A DNA stretch of 61,645 nt from Cytophagaceae bacterium (GTDB lineage: Bacteria; Bacteroidota; Bacteroidia; Cytophagales; Cytophagaceae), in the NCBI GenBank assembly GCA_021151805.1, contig JAGKWN010000011.1, positions 1 through 61,645 on the forward strand, written 5' to 3'. Both the position numbers and the translations under genes were made by a program. The notes below the pieces were generated by a model. The model saw nothing but the letters and a program-made list of their open reading frames with translations, had not been told where the DNA came from and did not search any database. Positions 18,127 to 27,196 of the stretch are shown piece after piece (position 1 is the first letter of the stretch; each line of letters opens with the position of its first letter).

Positions 18127-21100
18127 TTATTGCCCTTCTTCAGGCGTACATACCCCAACGTGATCACCGTGTGACAAGTGCTTATTCAATTGACTTGCCG
18201 GCACTTTAATCGTTTGTGCACGCCCTCCATCGGTAGGCTTGTGGCAGATTGTTACCTGCTGCTCTTCCTGTTGTTGCTGTTGTTTTTGCTCATCCAGTTT
18301 TTTCTGCTCCTCTTGCTTTTTCTGATCTTCCAGTTTTTTCTGCTCAGCTTCTTTTTTCTGCTGTTCCAGGATTTGTTGTTGCTTTTGCTGCTCAAGCAAT
18401 TGTTGTTGTTTCTGCTGTTCAAGCAATTCCTGCTGCTTTTTCTGCTCAGCTTCTTTCTGCTGTTGTTCTAGTAACTGTTGCTGCTTCTGCTGCTCAAGAA
18501 GCTGCTGTTGCTTTTGTTGTTCTTCCTGTTGCTTCTGTTGCTCTAACAACTGCTGCTGCTTTTGCTCCTCCAGTTTCTTTTGCTCAGCCTCTTTCTGCTG
18601 CTGCTCTAATAACTGTTGCTGCTTCTGCTGCTCTAACAATTGCTGCTGTTTCTGCTGCTCTTCCTGCTGCTTCTGTTGTTCAAGCAATTGCTGTTGCTTC
18701 TGCTGCTCAAGCTGTTGCTTTTGTTGTTCTTGCTGTTGCTTTTGCTGCTCTAATAACTGCTGCTGTTTTTGCTGCTCTTCCTGTTGTTTCTGTTGTTCAA
18801 GCAACTGCTGTTGTCTTTGCTGCTCCTGCTGTTGCTGTAATTGCTTCTGTTCCTCAAGCTGCTGTTGTTGCTTTTGTTGTTCTTCCTGCTGTTTCTTTAA
18901 TTGGTCTTCCTTGATTTTATTTATTTCATCATCCGTACACTCCCCTACATGATCACCGTGCGCCAAGTGAGCAGATAATGCACTTTTCGAAATTGTCAAG
19001 GTCTGAATATTCGTCGGGTTACCCGGCGGCTTGTGACAGATCGTTACTTTCTCATCTTCTGCCGGTGGAATGCCAACCGGAGGAACAACAACTGGTGGTG
19101 CCACTACAGGTTTATCTGCATCCGTACATTCGCCCACATGGTCACCATGTGCTAAGTGCGCAGCCAATGCACTCTTTGCAACCGTGATGGTTTGAACGTT
19201 ATCCGGATTACCCGGCGGTTTGTGGCAGATCGTTACTTTCTCTTCTTCTACCGGTGGTGTTACTACCGGCGGCACAACTATTGGCTTGTCTGCATCGGTA
19301 CATTCGCCTACGTGGTCACCGTGTGCCAAGTGCGCAGCGAGTGCACTCTTCGCAACTGTGATGGTTTGAACGTTCGTAGGATTACCCGGCGGTTTGTGGC
19401 AGATCGTTACTTTCTCTTCTTCAACCGGTGGCGTTACTACCGGCGGCACAACTACTGGCTTGTCTGCATCGGTACATTCGCCTACGTGATCACCATGTGC
19501 CAAGTGCGCAGCGAGTGCACTCTTCGCAACCGTGATAGTTTGAACGTTCGTAGGATTACCCGGCGGTTTATGGCAGATCGTTACTTTCTCTTCTTCAACC
19601 GGAGGTGTTACTACCGGCGGCACAACTACTGGTTTGTCCGCATCGGTACATTCACCTACGTGGTCACCGTGTGCCAAGTGCGCAGCAAGTGCACTCTTCG
19701 CAACTGTGATGGTTTGAACGTTCGTAGGATTACCCGGCGGTTTATGGCAAATCGTTACTTTCTCTTCTTCTACCGGTGGTGTTACCACAGGCGGCACAAC
19801 TACTGGTTTGTCCGCATCGGTACATTCGCCCACGTGGTCACCATGTGCCAAGTGCGCAGCGAGTGCACTCTTCGCAACCGTGATGGTTTGAACGTTCGTA
19901 GGATTACCCGGCGGTTTGTGACAGATCGTTACTTTCTCTTCTTCTACCGGTGGTGTTACTACCGGTGGCACAACCACTGGTTTGTCTGCATCGGTACACC
20001 CACCAACATGGTCGCCATGCGCTAAGTGTTCCGCCAATGCACTCTTCGGAATGATCAGTGACTGGATATTGGCAGGATCACCCGCAGGTTTGTGACAAAT
20101 GGTTAAGGTAACATTCAGGTCGTCGTTGATACCACAGCTACCTGTCATATTGATTGAACAGCTGCAATCCGTTGTTACCGTAGCGGCAAGTGAACCAGTA
20201 TTCGTTTCTATACCGTTGGCATCACAGATATCAACCTTACCTGCAACAGACGCGCTGCTGTTGATCGTTGTTTGACTTGTAATGGTTATAGATGCACAGC
20301 TTTGTGACGGACCGGAAATTGTTCCGTTCATCATCATCGCATTGGTAATCCATTTTGAATTTGAAGCGAGTGTCAATTTACCTGAACCATTCAATACCGT
20401 GTTTGCACCAACACGCACAGCTCCGGAGTTTTGGAAAACCTGGTCTATATGCAGGTCACCGCCAACAATCAACTTACAGGAGTTTACAAATTCCGCAGAA
20501 CCATTATCTTTCAAATTGCCTGCAACATTGATCGTGCCTGAGTTACATACGTACTTATTATTGTTGAAGCTTTGTTTCGCATTAAATGTTCCTGTATTTA
20601 TAAATGTCGCTCCGGAATTTACATTGAAGTCAGAAGTTACTGTTGCCTGGCCATGGTTTTCAAATCTGCCATTGAAGGTGATGTTAGAGAACTGCACGGT
20701 TCCGTAGTTGCGGATAGCAGAAGCAGAACTATTCATGTTCAGGTTATCAAATGTTGCTGTACCATTGACAACAATATCACCGCTATTGAAGTTGATATTA
20801 TGAATGGTGGCATTTGAGCAGATCACAAGCTGTCCGCCGTTCATGTTTACATTACCATTGAACGGTTTGGTTATGCAGACTTTTTTATTTGCCGGAACAT
20901 TGATGTCACCATTTGATGCTTCAATGGTATCGTTGCATGTTGTGCAATTGGTGATGGAAGTTTTCTGTGTGTTTTCACAAGTACCTGTCGGACCGGTAAC
21001 CACCTGTGAAAGGTTACACACAAGTGTTCTTTTAATAGTAGCCGACCCGGTAGTATTGGTTACAATAAGAATTACTTCTGACCTGCTCTTTACAGTAAGC

Positions 21101-24100
21101 GGGAATGAAACAATGTTGTTTTCAAACGTGAATGCTGTCGTCGCCAACGGCGTTCCGTTTACTGTAATCACAATCTGATCCTTGCTTGTAATATCTGTTA
21201 ATAAAGCAGATGCTATAGTATTACAATCATCCAGTACGGCAGAAGCCGGGCCCGTGATCTTAATGGTAGGCAAAGGAATTTTATTACATACAATTTTACA
21301 TGTCTTCGTTGCTGTTTTTGTCTTGTTGGTTGCAACAACTTCAACAACCGATTCTGTTGTTACAGCAACAGGTATCGTTAATAAACCGTTTGCTGGTGCG
21401 AAGGTATATTTTGATTTATCGATGAGCACCGAATTTATTTTTACAGCAATCTGATCGATCGATGTAATGTTGGTCAGTGTCATCAGAACATTTTCCTGGC
21501 AGGTAGTGGATGTGAAATTATCTGTTACCGGATTTACCAATGTAACGGTTGGCTGTAAAACAGGTGCACAAGTCAGGTGAGCCAGTTTCGTTACACTTCC
21601 CGCTTCATTGGTAACAACAATTTTAATTTCGCGATCGCCGGTATAGTTATTAATTACACGGATCGTTCCGGAAGCATTATCAAACAACACATCCGAAGCA
21701 ACAACAGCTACATTATTGGCATATACTTTTATATTATCCGCCGAAGTGATGTTCTTAACCGAAGCAACTACGGTATCTCTACAGGTTTCAGATACCAGTG
21801 GATCTACAGCCGGTTTAACAATTACCAACTCAGGGGCCAATACCGGTTTGCATTGCAGCTGTATAGTCTTCGAATCTTCGCCTGCCTCATTTTTAGCTTT
21901 CACCAATAAATTACCATTGCCAGTAAATGCGTAGTTGAATGTTAATTTATTCGTTAGTGTATCATACTTCAATAAATTCCTGTCAATCGAAACGTTGTTG
22001 TATAACACATCAATTTGATTGATATCTGAAACGTTTGTTACCGCAAGTGTAAAGTTTTCTGAACAGCTTGTTGAAACAAACGGAGCCCCTATCGGTTGCA
22101 ATACACTTACCGAAGGTTGTACCGTAGGCTTACACTGGAAAGAAAGCGTTGTTGTGGCAACACCGCCTTTGTTTTTAGCAGTAACTACTACAGATGTTTG
22201 TGTTTTAACTGCTACCTGGAATGACAGCATGCCTGTGCCAGCATCAAATGAAAGTACCTCTGTTGCAAGTGCAGCACCATCAACCAAAACAGTAATGTTT
22301 GAAACTGCATCACAATTTGTTACCTGCAATTGTACTGGCTCGTGGCATGTTTTTGAAATGGTATTGGCTCCAACAGGAGTTATCTGTTTGATAACCGGCT
22401 TCGGTATCACAATTGGTTTGCACTGCAATGAAATGGATTGGCTCACCACGCCGCTTGTATTGGTTGCCTGTATCACAACGGTTGCTGTTCCTGTAAACGT
22501 AACCGGGAATACCAGTATGCCGGAAGCTGTATTATATGCCAGCTGGCTTTTTGCTATTTCCGTTCCATTTAATTTTACAGAAAGATCATTAACAGAACTA
22601 ATGTTTTGAATCTGTACAGTAATGCTCTCTGTACATAACGCTGAAACCACTGGGTTTTCAGATGGTGTGATAACTGTAATTACCGGCTTTGGTGCAGGCT
22701 GACAAATAAGCGTCAGTGATTTTGAAACAGATCCACCATCTCCAATTGCATTGATCACAAGCTCTGATCTGTCGGTAATTGAAACCGGTATCGTAAGTTT
22801 ACCTGTATTCACATCATAAACAATACCAGCTGTGAGCACTTGTCCGTTCTGCGTTACGTGAATCGATGACTTGCTGCTTACCCCCTTCACAGTAGCTACA
22901 ACTGTTTCGCTGCAGGTGGTTGACACAAAAGGTTCTGTTGTTGGGTAAGATATCTGGATTGTTGGAGCAACAACCGGCTTGCAGGTAATCACAAGTGATT
23001 GATCTGCATTGCCACCGGTATTGGAAGCATGAATATCAATCTGTGTTTGATTTGTAATGACTGCATCAAATGCAAGCACTCCTGTGTTCACATCAAACGC
23101 TAACGCCGCCTTGTTCATCGATACGCCGTTCACACGAACATCAATCGCCTGGATGGTTGTAACATTTGGTATTTTAACAACAATATGTTCTTTACACGTA
23201 TTTGATACGGTTGAAGTAGTTGCAGGATATACCAGAATGATCGATGGAGGTAATACGATTGGCTGGTTCACACAGCTCAGGCTTACTGTTGAGTTTACTT
23301 CTCCGCCGGCATTCCGTGCTTTGATCAGGAATGTATTGGTTCCTGCAATCGGATAGTTAATATTCAGCGTTGCGATATTCGGGTTGAACGTATAAGCCGT
23401 ACCGCTTAATGTCACACCATTGCAGGTTACTGTAATATCCTTGATCAATGAAACACCCAATACAGTTGCCGTAATCTGCGCCGTACAGCCTGTACCAGAT
23501 TTTGCTACCTGTGAATTTGTTACTTCAATCGTTGGTGGTGTTTGTGTAGGTACTACTACCGGCGGCACAACATCGCAGGTTACTGTAACGGAATTTTCAA
23601 CCGTATACCCGCTGTCATTTACACGGATGGTGATGGTTGTTGAGGCCGTAAACGGTACAGCAATTTTTAAGATGCCATTATAAGAATCGTATGTAAATTG
23701 ATTGGATGCTAATGTTCTGCCATCCATCAATACCTGAATAGATCTGTAATCGGTTATATTTTTTATTGATGCCGCAACATTGGCAATACAATTATAGCCT
23801 ACCGCGCTAACAATAGAAATCTGCGGTCGTAAGACAGGAGTTGTCGGAGTTGTTACAGCAGCACAATTGGCATATACATATTTTGTATCTCTGCCAGATT
23901 CATTTTCAGCGATGATTGTGAAAGTAGTATTACCTGCCAGCATAGTGCGAATGCTAAGAATACTTGATCCGTAATCAAAGCTATACGCTGAACTATTCAA
24001 CGGATTTCCATCTGCCAACACAGTGATCTGGTTAATCGAAGAAACGTTTGTGATCGCAAGCCTGATGTCTGCTACACAATCGCCAAATGTTACCGGATTC

Positions 24101-25029
24101 TGGTTCGGATACTTCAGTGTAATTTCAGGTTTGTAAACGCCCACCGGAGTCGTCGGATGATAGGTGGTCTGTGTTGGCGGCTGTGAATTTGATTGTGCTG
24201 TACCGGCACCGATTGCTACTGTTAAAAATAAATTGCTGTAATGGTAACGGTCATTCTTTAAACTTGGCGTGCTGTTGTTGTTCCAACGGCTGGCGTCAAG
24301 CATGTCTGTTGACGTGTACGTATATTTATGTTCCCAACCCAGGTATACATTCGGAGATAACTTAATTCCTATACCTACACCAATGGCTCCGGATAAAACA
24401 TAAGAGGTCCGGGTGCGGCCCGCAACACCATTTGTTTCATAGGTATTATCCCATAAGGTATTCAGGTCTTGTTTGGTCAATGATTTTGAAAATGTAGAAA
24501 CCGAAGAGTAGTCGTACATAGTATTCGTACCATCGAGCTGATTTATTTTAGTCTGGTACCCCGTAGCACCAATACCGCCGAAACCATAGATTTTAAAGCC
24601 GCTGTGTGCTCTTAGTTTATTCAGAATCAACAAACCTTCCAGGGAGAATTCATCGGTCTTTGTATAAAAGTTGCGGTAAACAAAACCCTGGGAAGTATAA
24701 TCAATAGACGGATAAGCAACACCGTTCAGGTTCTCGTCAACATTAACTCCATAAAAAGGTTTATAATCACGGCCCCACATCCACGTATGCAGGTAACGTC
24801 CACGTAGTGAAAAACCAAATACACTTGTGTTGTTGGCGATGATTTCTTTTTCCAGTGTTAAGCCCCAACCTGTTCCCAATCGTGAGTGTACATCAGCATT
24901 TTCCCAGGCCCCACCCCAGTTCATCCCAAAAAGCCATTTCTTCTTGTATGTGGCTACGGTCTGAGCTTGCGAATCAAAAAATGCTGTTAAAATAAAAAAG
25001 AACAGAAATAAGGGTATAAGTCTTTTCAT
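18127..25029 (-). CDS. Giant surface protein: outer-membrane barrel, Ig-like array, HGDH-motif repeats, Gln-rich coiled coil
   Basis: About 2300 residues. ATG at 25029 gives a clean signal peptide (MKRLIPLFLFFFILTAFFDSQAQ); the longer frame from 25053 adds eight residues. Order: beta-barrel-like region to ~residue 285; Pro/Thr linker; eleven Ig-like modules of ~90 residues (~305-1320), each with one Cys near its start and one ending it; a beta-helix-like Asn/Gly-rich region (~1340-1640); seven ~58-residue repeats with motif 'ICHKPxGxPxNxQ...AHLAHGDHVGxC' separated by Pro-Val linkers; ~210 residues of Gln/Glu/Leu-rich probable coiled coil; and a final divergent copy of the ICHKP/HGDH motif. 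The conserved Cys/His/Asp positions suggest metal binding or disulphides, but this is inference. No T9SS sorting domain is evident. It is monocistronic. Confidence 0.85.
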   Translation of the reverse strand: MKRLIPLFLFFFILTAFFDSQAQTVATYKKKWLFGMNWGGAWENADVHSRLGTGWGLTLEKEIIANNTSVFGFSLRGRYLHTWMWGRDYKPFYGVNVDENLNGVAYPSIDYTSQGFVYRNFYTKTDEFSLEGLLILNKLRAHSGFKIYGFGGIGATGYQTKINQLDGTNTMYDYSSVSTFSKSLTKQDLNTLWDNTYETNGVAGRTRTSYVLSGAIGVGIGIKLSPNVYLGWEHKYTYTSTDMLDASRWNNNSTPSLKNDRYHYSNLFLTVAIGAGTAQSNSQPPTQTTYHPTTPVGVYKPEITLKYPNQNPVTFGDCVADIRLAITNVSSINQITVLADGNPLNSSAYSFDYGSSILSIRTMLAGNTTFTIIAENESGRDTKYVYANCAAVTTPTTPVLRPQISIVSAVGYNCIANVAASIKNITDYRSIQVLMDGRTLASNQFTYDSYNGILKIAVPFTASTTITIRVNDSGYTVENSVTVTCDVVPPVVVPTQTPPTIEVTNSQVAKSGTGCTAQITATVLGVSLIKDITVTCNGVTLSGTAYTFNPNIATLNINYPIAGTNTFLIKARNAGGEVNSTVSLSCVNQPIVLPPSIILVYPATTSTVSNTCKEHIVVKIPNVTTIQAIDVRVNGVSMNKAALAFDVNTGVLAFDAVITNQTQIDIHASNTGGNADQSLVITCKPVVAPTIQISYPTTEPFVSTTCSETVVATVKGVSSKSSIHVTQNGQVLTAGIVYDVNTGKLTIPVSITDRSELVINAIGDGGSVSKSLTLICQPAPKPVITVITPSENPVVSALCTESITVQIQNISSVNDLSVKLNGTEIAKSQLAYNTASGILVFPVTFTGTATVVIQATNTSGVVSQSISLQCKPIVIPKPVIKQITPVGANTISKTCHEPVQLQVTNCDAVSNITVLVDGAALATEVLSFDAGTGMLSFQVAVKTQTSVVVTAKNKGGVATTTLSFQCKPTVQPSVSVLQPIGAPFVSTSCSENFTLAVTNVSDINQIDVLYNNVSIDRNLLKYDTLTNKLTFNYAFTGNGNLLVKAKNEAGEDSKTIQLQCKPVLAPELVIVKPAVDPLVSETCRDTVVASVKNITSADNIKVYANNVAVVASDVLFDNASGTIRVINNYTGDREIKIVVTNEAGSVTKLAHLTCAPVLQPTVTLVNPVTDNFTSTTCQENVLMTLTNITSIDQIAVKINSVLIDKSKYTFAPANGLLTIPVAVTTESVVEVVATNKTKTATKTCKIVCNKIPLPTIKITGPASAVLDDCNTIASALLTDITSKDQIVITVNGTPLATTAFTFENNIVSFPLTVKSRSEVILIVTNTTGSATIKRTLVCNLSQVVTGPTGTCENTQKTSITNCTTCNDTIEASNGDINVPANKKVCITKPFNGNVNMNGGQLVICSNATIHNINFNSGDIVVNGTATFDNLNMNSSASAIRNYGTVQFSNITFNGRFENHGQATVTSDFNVNSGATFINTGTFNAKQSFNNNKYVCNSGTINVAGNLKDNGSAEFVNSCKLIVGGDLHIDQVFQNSGAVRVGANTVLNGSGKLTLASNSKWITNAMMMNGTISGPSQSCASITITSQTTINSSASVAGKVDICDANGIETNTGSLAATVTTDCSCSINMTGSCGINDDLNVTLTICHKPAGDPANIQSLIIPKSALAEHLAHGDHVGGCTDADKPVVVPPVVTPPVEEEKVTICHKPPGNPTNVQTITVAKSALAAHLAHGDHVGECTDADKPVVVPPVVTPPVEEEKVTICHKPPGNPTNVQTITVAKSALAAHLAHGDHVGECTDADKPVVVPPVVTPPVEEEKVTICHKPPGNPTNVQTITVAKSALAAHLAHGDHVGECTDADKPVVVPPVVTPPVEEEKVTICHKPPGNPTNVQTITVAKSALAAHLAHGDHVGECTDADKPIVVPPVVTPPVEEEKVTICHKPPGNPDNVQTITVAKSALAAHLAHGDHVGECTDADKPVVAPPVVVPPVGIPPAEDEKVTICHKPPGNPTNIQTLTISKSALSAHLAHGDHVGECTDDEINKIKEDQLKKQQEEQQKQQQQLEEQKQLQQQQEQQRQQQLLEQQKQQEEQQKQQQLLEQQKQQQEQQKQQLEQQKQQQLLEQQKQQEEQQKQQQLLEQQKQQQLLEQQQKEAEQKKLEEQKQQQLLEQQKQQEEQQKQQQLLEQQKQQQLLEQQQKEAEQKKQQELLEQQKQQQLLEQQKQQQILEQQKKEAEQKKLEDQKKQEEQKKLDEQKQQQQQEEQQVTICHKPTDGGRAQTIKVPASQLNKHLSHGDHVGVCTPEEGQ
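18270..18920 (-). repeat. Gln-rich low-complexity coding repeat
   Basis: CTG/TTG-rich on the plus strand; encodes runs such as LLEQQKQQEEQQKQQQ in the giant protein. Several near-identical sub-blocks (e.g. QQQKEAEQKKLEEQKQQQ) indicate internal duplication, a probable site of length variation. Confidence 0.85.
18925..20112 (-). repeat. Seven tandem ~174-bp coding repeats (ICHKP/HGDH motif)
   Basis: Seven copies of a ~58-codon unit; the central four are nearly identical in DNA and protein, while the end copies diverge (e.g. PAGDPANIQ in the first and a longer Pro-Val linker in the sixth). This pattern fits recent expansion by recombination. An eighth isolated copy of the motif ends the gene at about 18130-18250. 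Confidence 0.92.
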
Positions 25030-25141
25030 AATCGAATAAGTATTGGTATGCACCTATGCTACCAAGTTATAAAAATCGTACCAATTATTTATAATTCCGG
25101 AACTTAATCCCTGTTAAAATTGTACCTTTATAAGAACGCAT

Positions 25142-25306
25142 ATGAATCAGAATATTGAATATATCATCATAGGAACTGCTGCTGGTTGGGCTACCTTTTA
25201 CCTTATCCGTAGGGTTTATAAGGCTTTCCGGATTAAGGATGATGGCTGCGAAGGTTCTTGTGGCTGCGCGGCAACTGACCTGAAGAAAAATAAAAAATTA
25301 TCTTAA
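25142..25306 (+). CDS. Small Cys-rich membrane protein (FeoB-associated-type)
   Basis: A 54-residue ORF. The N-terminal half is one transmembrane helix (NIEYIIIGTAAGWATFYLIR), followed by a basic stretch and the Cys cluster CEGSCGC at residues 36-42, then a Lys-rich tail. The layout of one helix plus a C-x3-C-x-C cluster resembles the FeoB-associated Cys-rich membrane protein family, small proteins sometimes beside iron transporters, but no feo gene is visible here. It is convergent with the methyltransferase gene, ending two bases before that gene's stop. Coding potential rests on codon pattern and family resemblance. Confidence 0.65.
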   Translation: MNQNIEYIIIGTAAGWATFYLIRRVYKAFRIKDDGCEGSCGCAATDLKKNKKLS

Positions 25307-25308
25307 AC

Positions 25309-26178
25309 TTATTTTTTAGCGGAAACAATATAATAGCTCCACAGTACCTTTTTCAATGTCTTATATTGGTGGTAGGCCGTATAAACATTATTTTTTGAAA
25401 ATTCTGTTGTCCCCCTGTTAAAAAAATTATAAATCCTTGATCCGATCCACCCCGGAAAAAATGCATAATACAGTCTTTTTGCCGACGGCAGAATATTTTC
25501 TGTAATATCACTGGTTTCAACGGATGTAAAACCGGTTGCATGCAGCATAGAAATAAAATTATTTTTCTTCTCAAAAAAAGGAACAGCCCAGCCATGTGCC
25601 CAGGCATCAATGGCTTTTTGATCTGCCGGTTTGAGCGCTTCATCGGTATTGATAAAAAAATCTGCCAGTATAATTCTTCCGCCCGGTTTCAATAAGCGCC
25701 AAGCTTCCTGTATAAATGCATTTTTACTATCAGCATGACAAACGCTTTCAATGGCCCATACCACATCAAAGGATGCGTCACCAAAGGTTGTCTGCGTAAA
25801 ATTCTGCACCTCAACCCTCGCCTGTTTTTCAAGAACAAATTGTTTAATACTTTGGTTGGCGCGTGCAGCTTGTTTATTGCTTAGCGTTATTCCGGTAACG
25901 ATTGCTTGCTTATTCTGAGCAAGCCACAATACAGAACCGCCCACACCGCAGCCTGCATCCAGTACCTTGGTTCCTTTACCGATCTTCGCTTTGTCTGCCA
26001 GAATCTCGTTGATCTTTGCCAGGGCTTCCCTGAAATTTTTTACTGTCGGATCCCAATAACCATAATGCAGTGCATGGCTTTTATTCAGATCCCAAAAATA
26101 GGTGTAATGATCTTCGCTCACATCGTAGTATTGAGCAATGTGCTGCGATGAAAATTTTCTGGAATTTTCTACGCCCAT
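25309..26178 (-). CDS. Class I SAM-dependent methyltransferase (Erg6/tocopherol methyltransferase-like)
   Basis: A 289-residue protein with SAM-binding motif I 'VLDAGCGVGGSVLWLAQ' (residues ~91-107), post-motif 'VTGITLSNKQ', motif II 'FDVVWAIESVCH' and motif III 'LLKPGGRIILADF'. The N-terminal segment 'IAQYYDVSEDHYTYFW' resembles small-molecule methyltransferases of the sterol/tocopherol/sarcosine type. The substrate is unknown. Its start overlaps the upstream radical SAM gene by 10 bases, so the two are probably translationally coupled and may act on one product. It is the last gene of a four-gene operon with an outer-membrane protein and a lipoprotein. Confidence 0.88.
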   Translation of the reverse strand: MGVENSRKFSSQHIAQYYDVSEDHYTYFWDLNKSHALHYGYWDPTVKNFREALAKINEILADKAKIGKGTKVLDAGCGVGGSVLWLAQNKQAIVTGITLSNKQAARANQSIKQFVLEKQARVEVQNFTQTTFGDASFDVVWAIESVCHADSKNAFIQEAWRLLKPGGRIILADFFINTDEALKPADQKAIDAWAHGWAVPFFEKKNNFISMLHATGFTSVETSDITENILPSAKRLYYAFFPGWIGSRIYNFFNRGTTEFSKNNVYTAYHQYKTLKKVLWSYYIVSAKK

Positions 26179-27188
26179 ACCTGTGTTCCTTCTGTACAGT
26201 TCTTACACATGTCAATTTCACTTCTGGAGGTGAGCAATGACTTCCTGAAACGCAGGTAGGCATCGTTGTTCCAGATCTGCTTAAAACTGAATTGCTGCAG
26301 CTCTCCCATAACCAGATGCGCGTCTTTATCAAAGCAGCACGGAACAATTTTACCGTCCCAGGTAATGACACAGGAGTGCCACATTTTCCAGCAATGATTT
26401 AACAAACTGTTTTTTATGGAATAGGTGTTATCTGCATTTTTTTTGTAACGCGCGTACTTATCAATATCAGGGATCAGGTCTGAACCGTTCTTGTAATCGT
26501 AGATCTGTGCGGTCTTAAAGCGTACTTCGGTAACGCCATAGGTTTTAGCAATACGCTTCACATCTTCCAATTGATGTTGGTTTGGTTTTACTACCAAAAA
26601 CTGAAAGATGATATGGGGTGTTGAAACGTTCAGCTTTTTTTTCCAGGCAACAATATTTTTTGTCCCTTCGAGTACTTTATCCAGGCTTCCTCCCACACGG
26701 TATTGTTCATACACTTCCTGCGTTGTTCCGTCAATGGAAATGATCAGACGGTCAAGCCCTGACTCTACTGTCTTACGTGCATTTTCATCATTCAGATAAT
26801 GTGCATTGGTGGAAGTTGCTGTATAGATCCCCTTGCCGGATGCATACTTCACCATTTCTAAAAAAGATGTATTGAGATAAGGTTCGCCCTGGAAATAGAA
26901 GATCAGGTAGGTTATTTCTTTATATAGTTCGTCAATTACTTTTGAAAACAAGGGCAGGGTAAGCATACCTGTTGGACGGGTAAAGGAGCGCAGACCACTT
27001 GGACACTCCGGACAACGCAGGTTGCAGGAAGTGGTAGGTTCTATCGCAATGGAATACGGAACGGATGGATGAACCACGTTGCCTGTTCGTTTTGAATACT
27101 GGTAACTTACCCAAACCTTCAAAATGGTCATACATCTTTTGAAGGTAAGTTTTGAAAGTAAATTTACCGTATCACGAATAGCAATCAT
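26169..27188 (-). CDS. Radical SAM/SPASM domain enzyme
   Basis: A 339-residue protein. Its radical SAM cluster motif C55-x3-C59-x2-C62 (TTSCNLRCPECPSG) binds the catalytic 4Fe-4S. A following TIM-barrel region includes 'YFQGEPYLN' and 'ISIDGTTQEVYEQYRVGG'. A C-terminal SPASM region (residues ~265-335) carries further Cys (HSCVITWDGKIVPCCFD ... MCKNC) for an auxiliary cluster. SPASM enzymes commonly modify peptides or act in cofactor and surface-glycan pathways. No precursor peptide gene was recognised nearby. It lies 8 bases downstream of the outer-membrane protein gene and overlaps the methyltransferase gene by 10 bases. Confidence 0.92.
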   Translation of the reverse strand: MIAIRDTVNLLSKLTFKRCMTILKVWVSYQYSKRTGNVVHPSVPYSIAIEPTTSCNLRCPECPSGLRSFTRPTGMLTLPLFSKVIDELYKEITYLIFYFQGEPYLNTSFLEMVKYASGKGIYTATSTNAHYLNDENARKTVESGLDRLIISIDGTTQEVYEQYRVGGSLDKVLEGTKNIVAWKKKLNVSTPHIIFQFLVVKPNQHQLEDVKRIAKTYGVTEVRFKTAQIYDYKNGSDLIPDIDKYARYKKNADNTYSIKNSLLNHCWKMWHSCVITWDGKIVPCCFDKDAHLVMGELQQFSFKQIWNNDAYLRFRKSLLTSRSEIDMCKNCTEGTQVWA

Positions 27189-27196
27189 GCTACAAG

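Noticed and set aside
18249..18914. 221-residue plus-strand ORF rich in Ala/Val opposite the Gln-rich block
   Set aside because: It is the antisense shadow of the repetitive CAG/CTG-type coding DNA of the giant protein, with no start signal or domain.
19156..20025. 289-residue plus-strand ORF opposite the HGDH repeats
   Set aside because: Its protein repeats with the same 58-codon period because it is read from the antisense strand of the tandem array.
18925..20112. Tandem repeats considered as a CRISPR array
   Set aside because: Unit is 174 bp with no variable spacers, lies in frame inside a coding gene, and no cas genes are nearby.
21547..21557. Single match to GTTGGCTGTAA of the 150-bp repeat
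   Set aside because: An isolated 11-base match inside a coding region with no second arm; probably chance.
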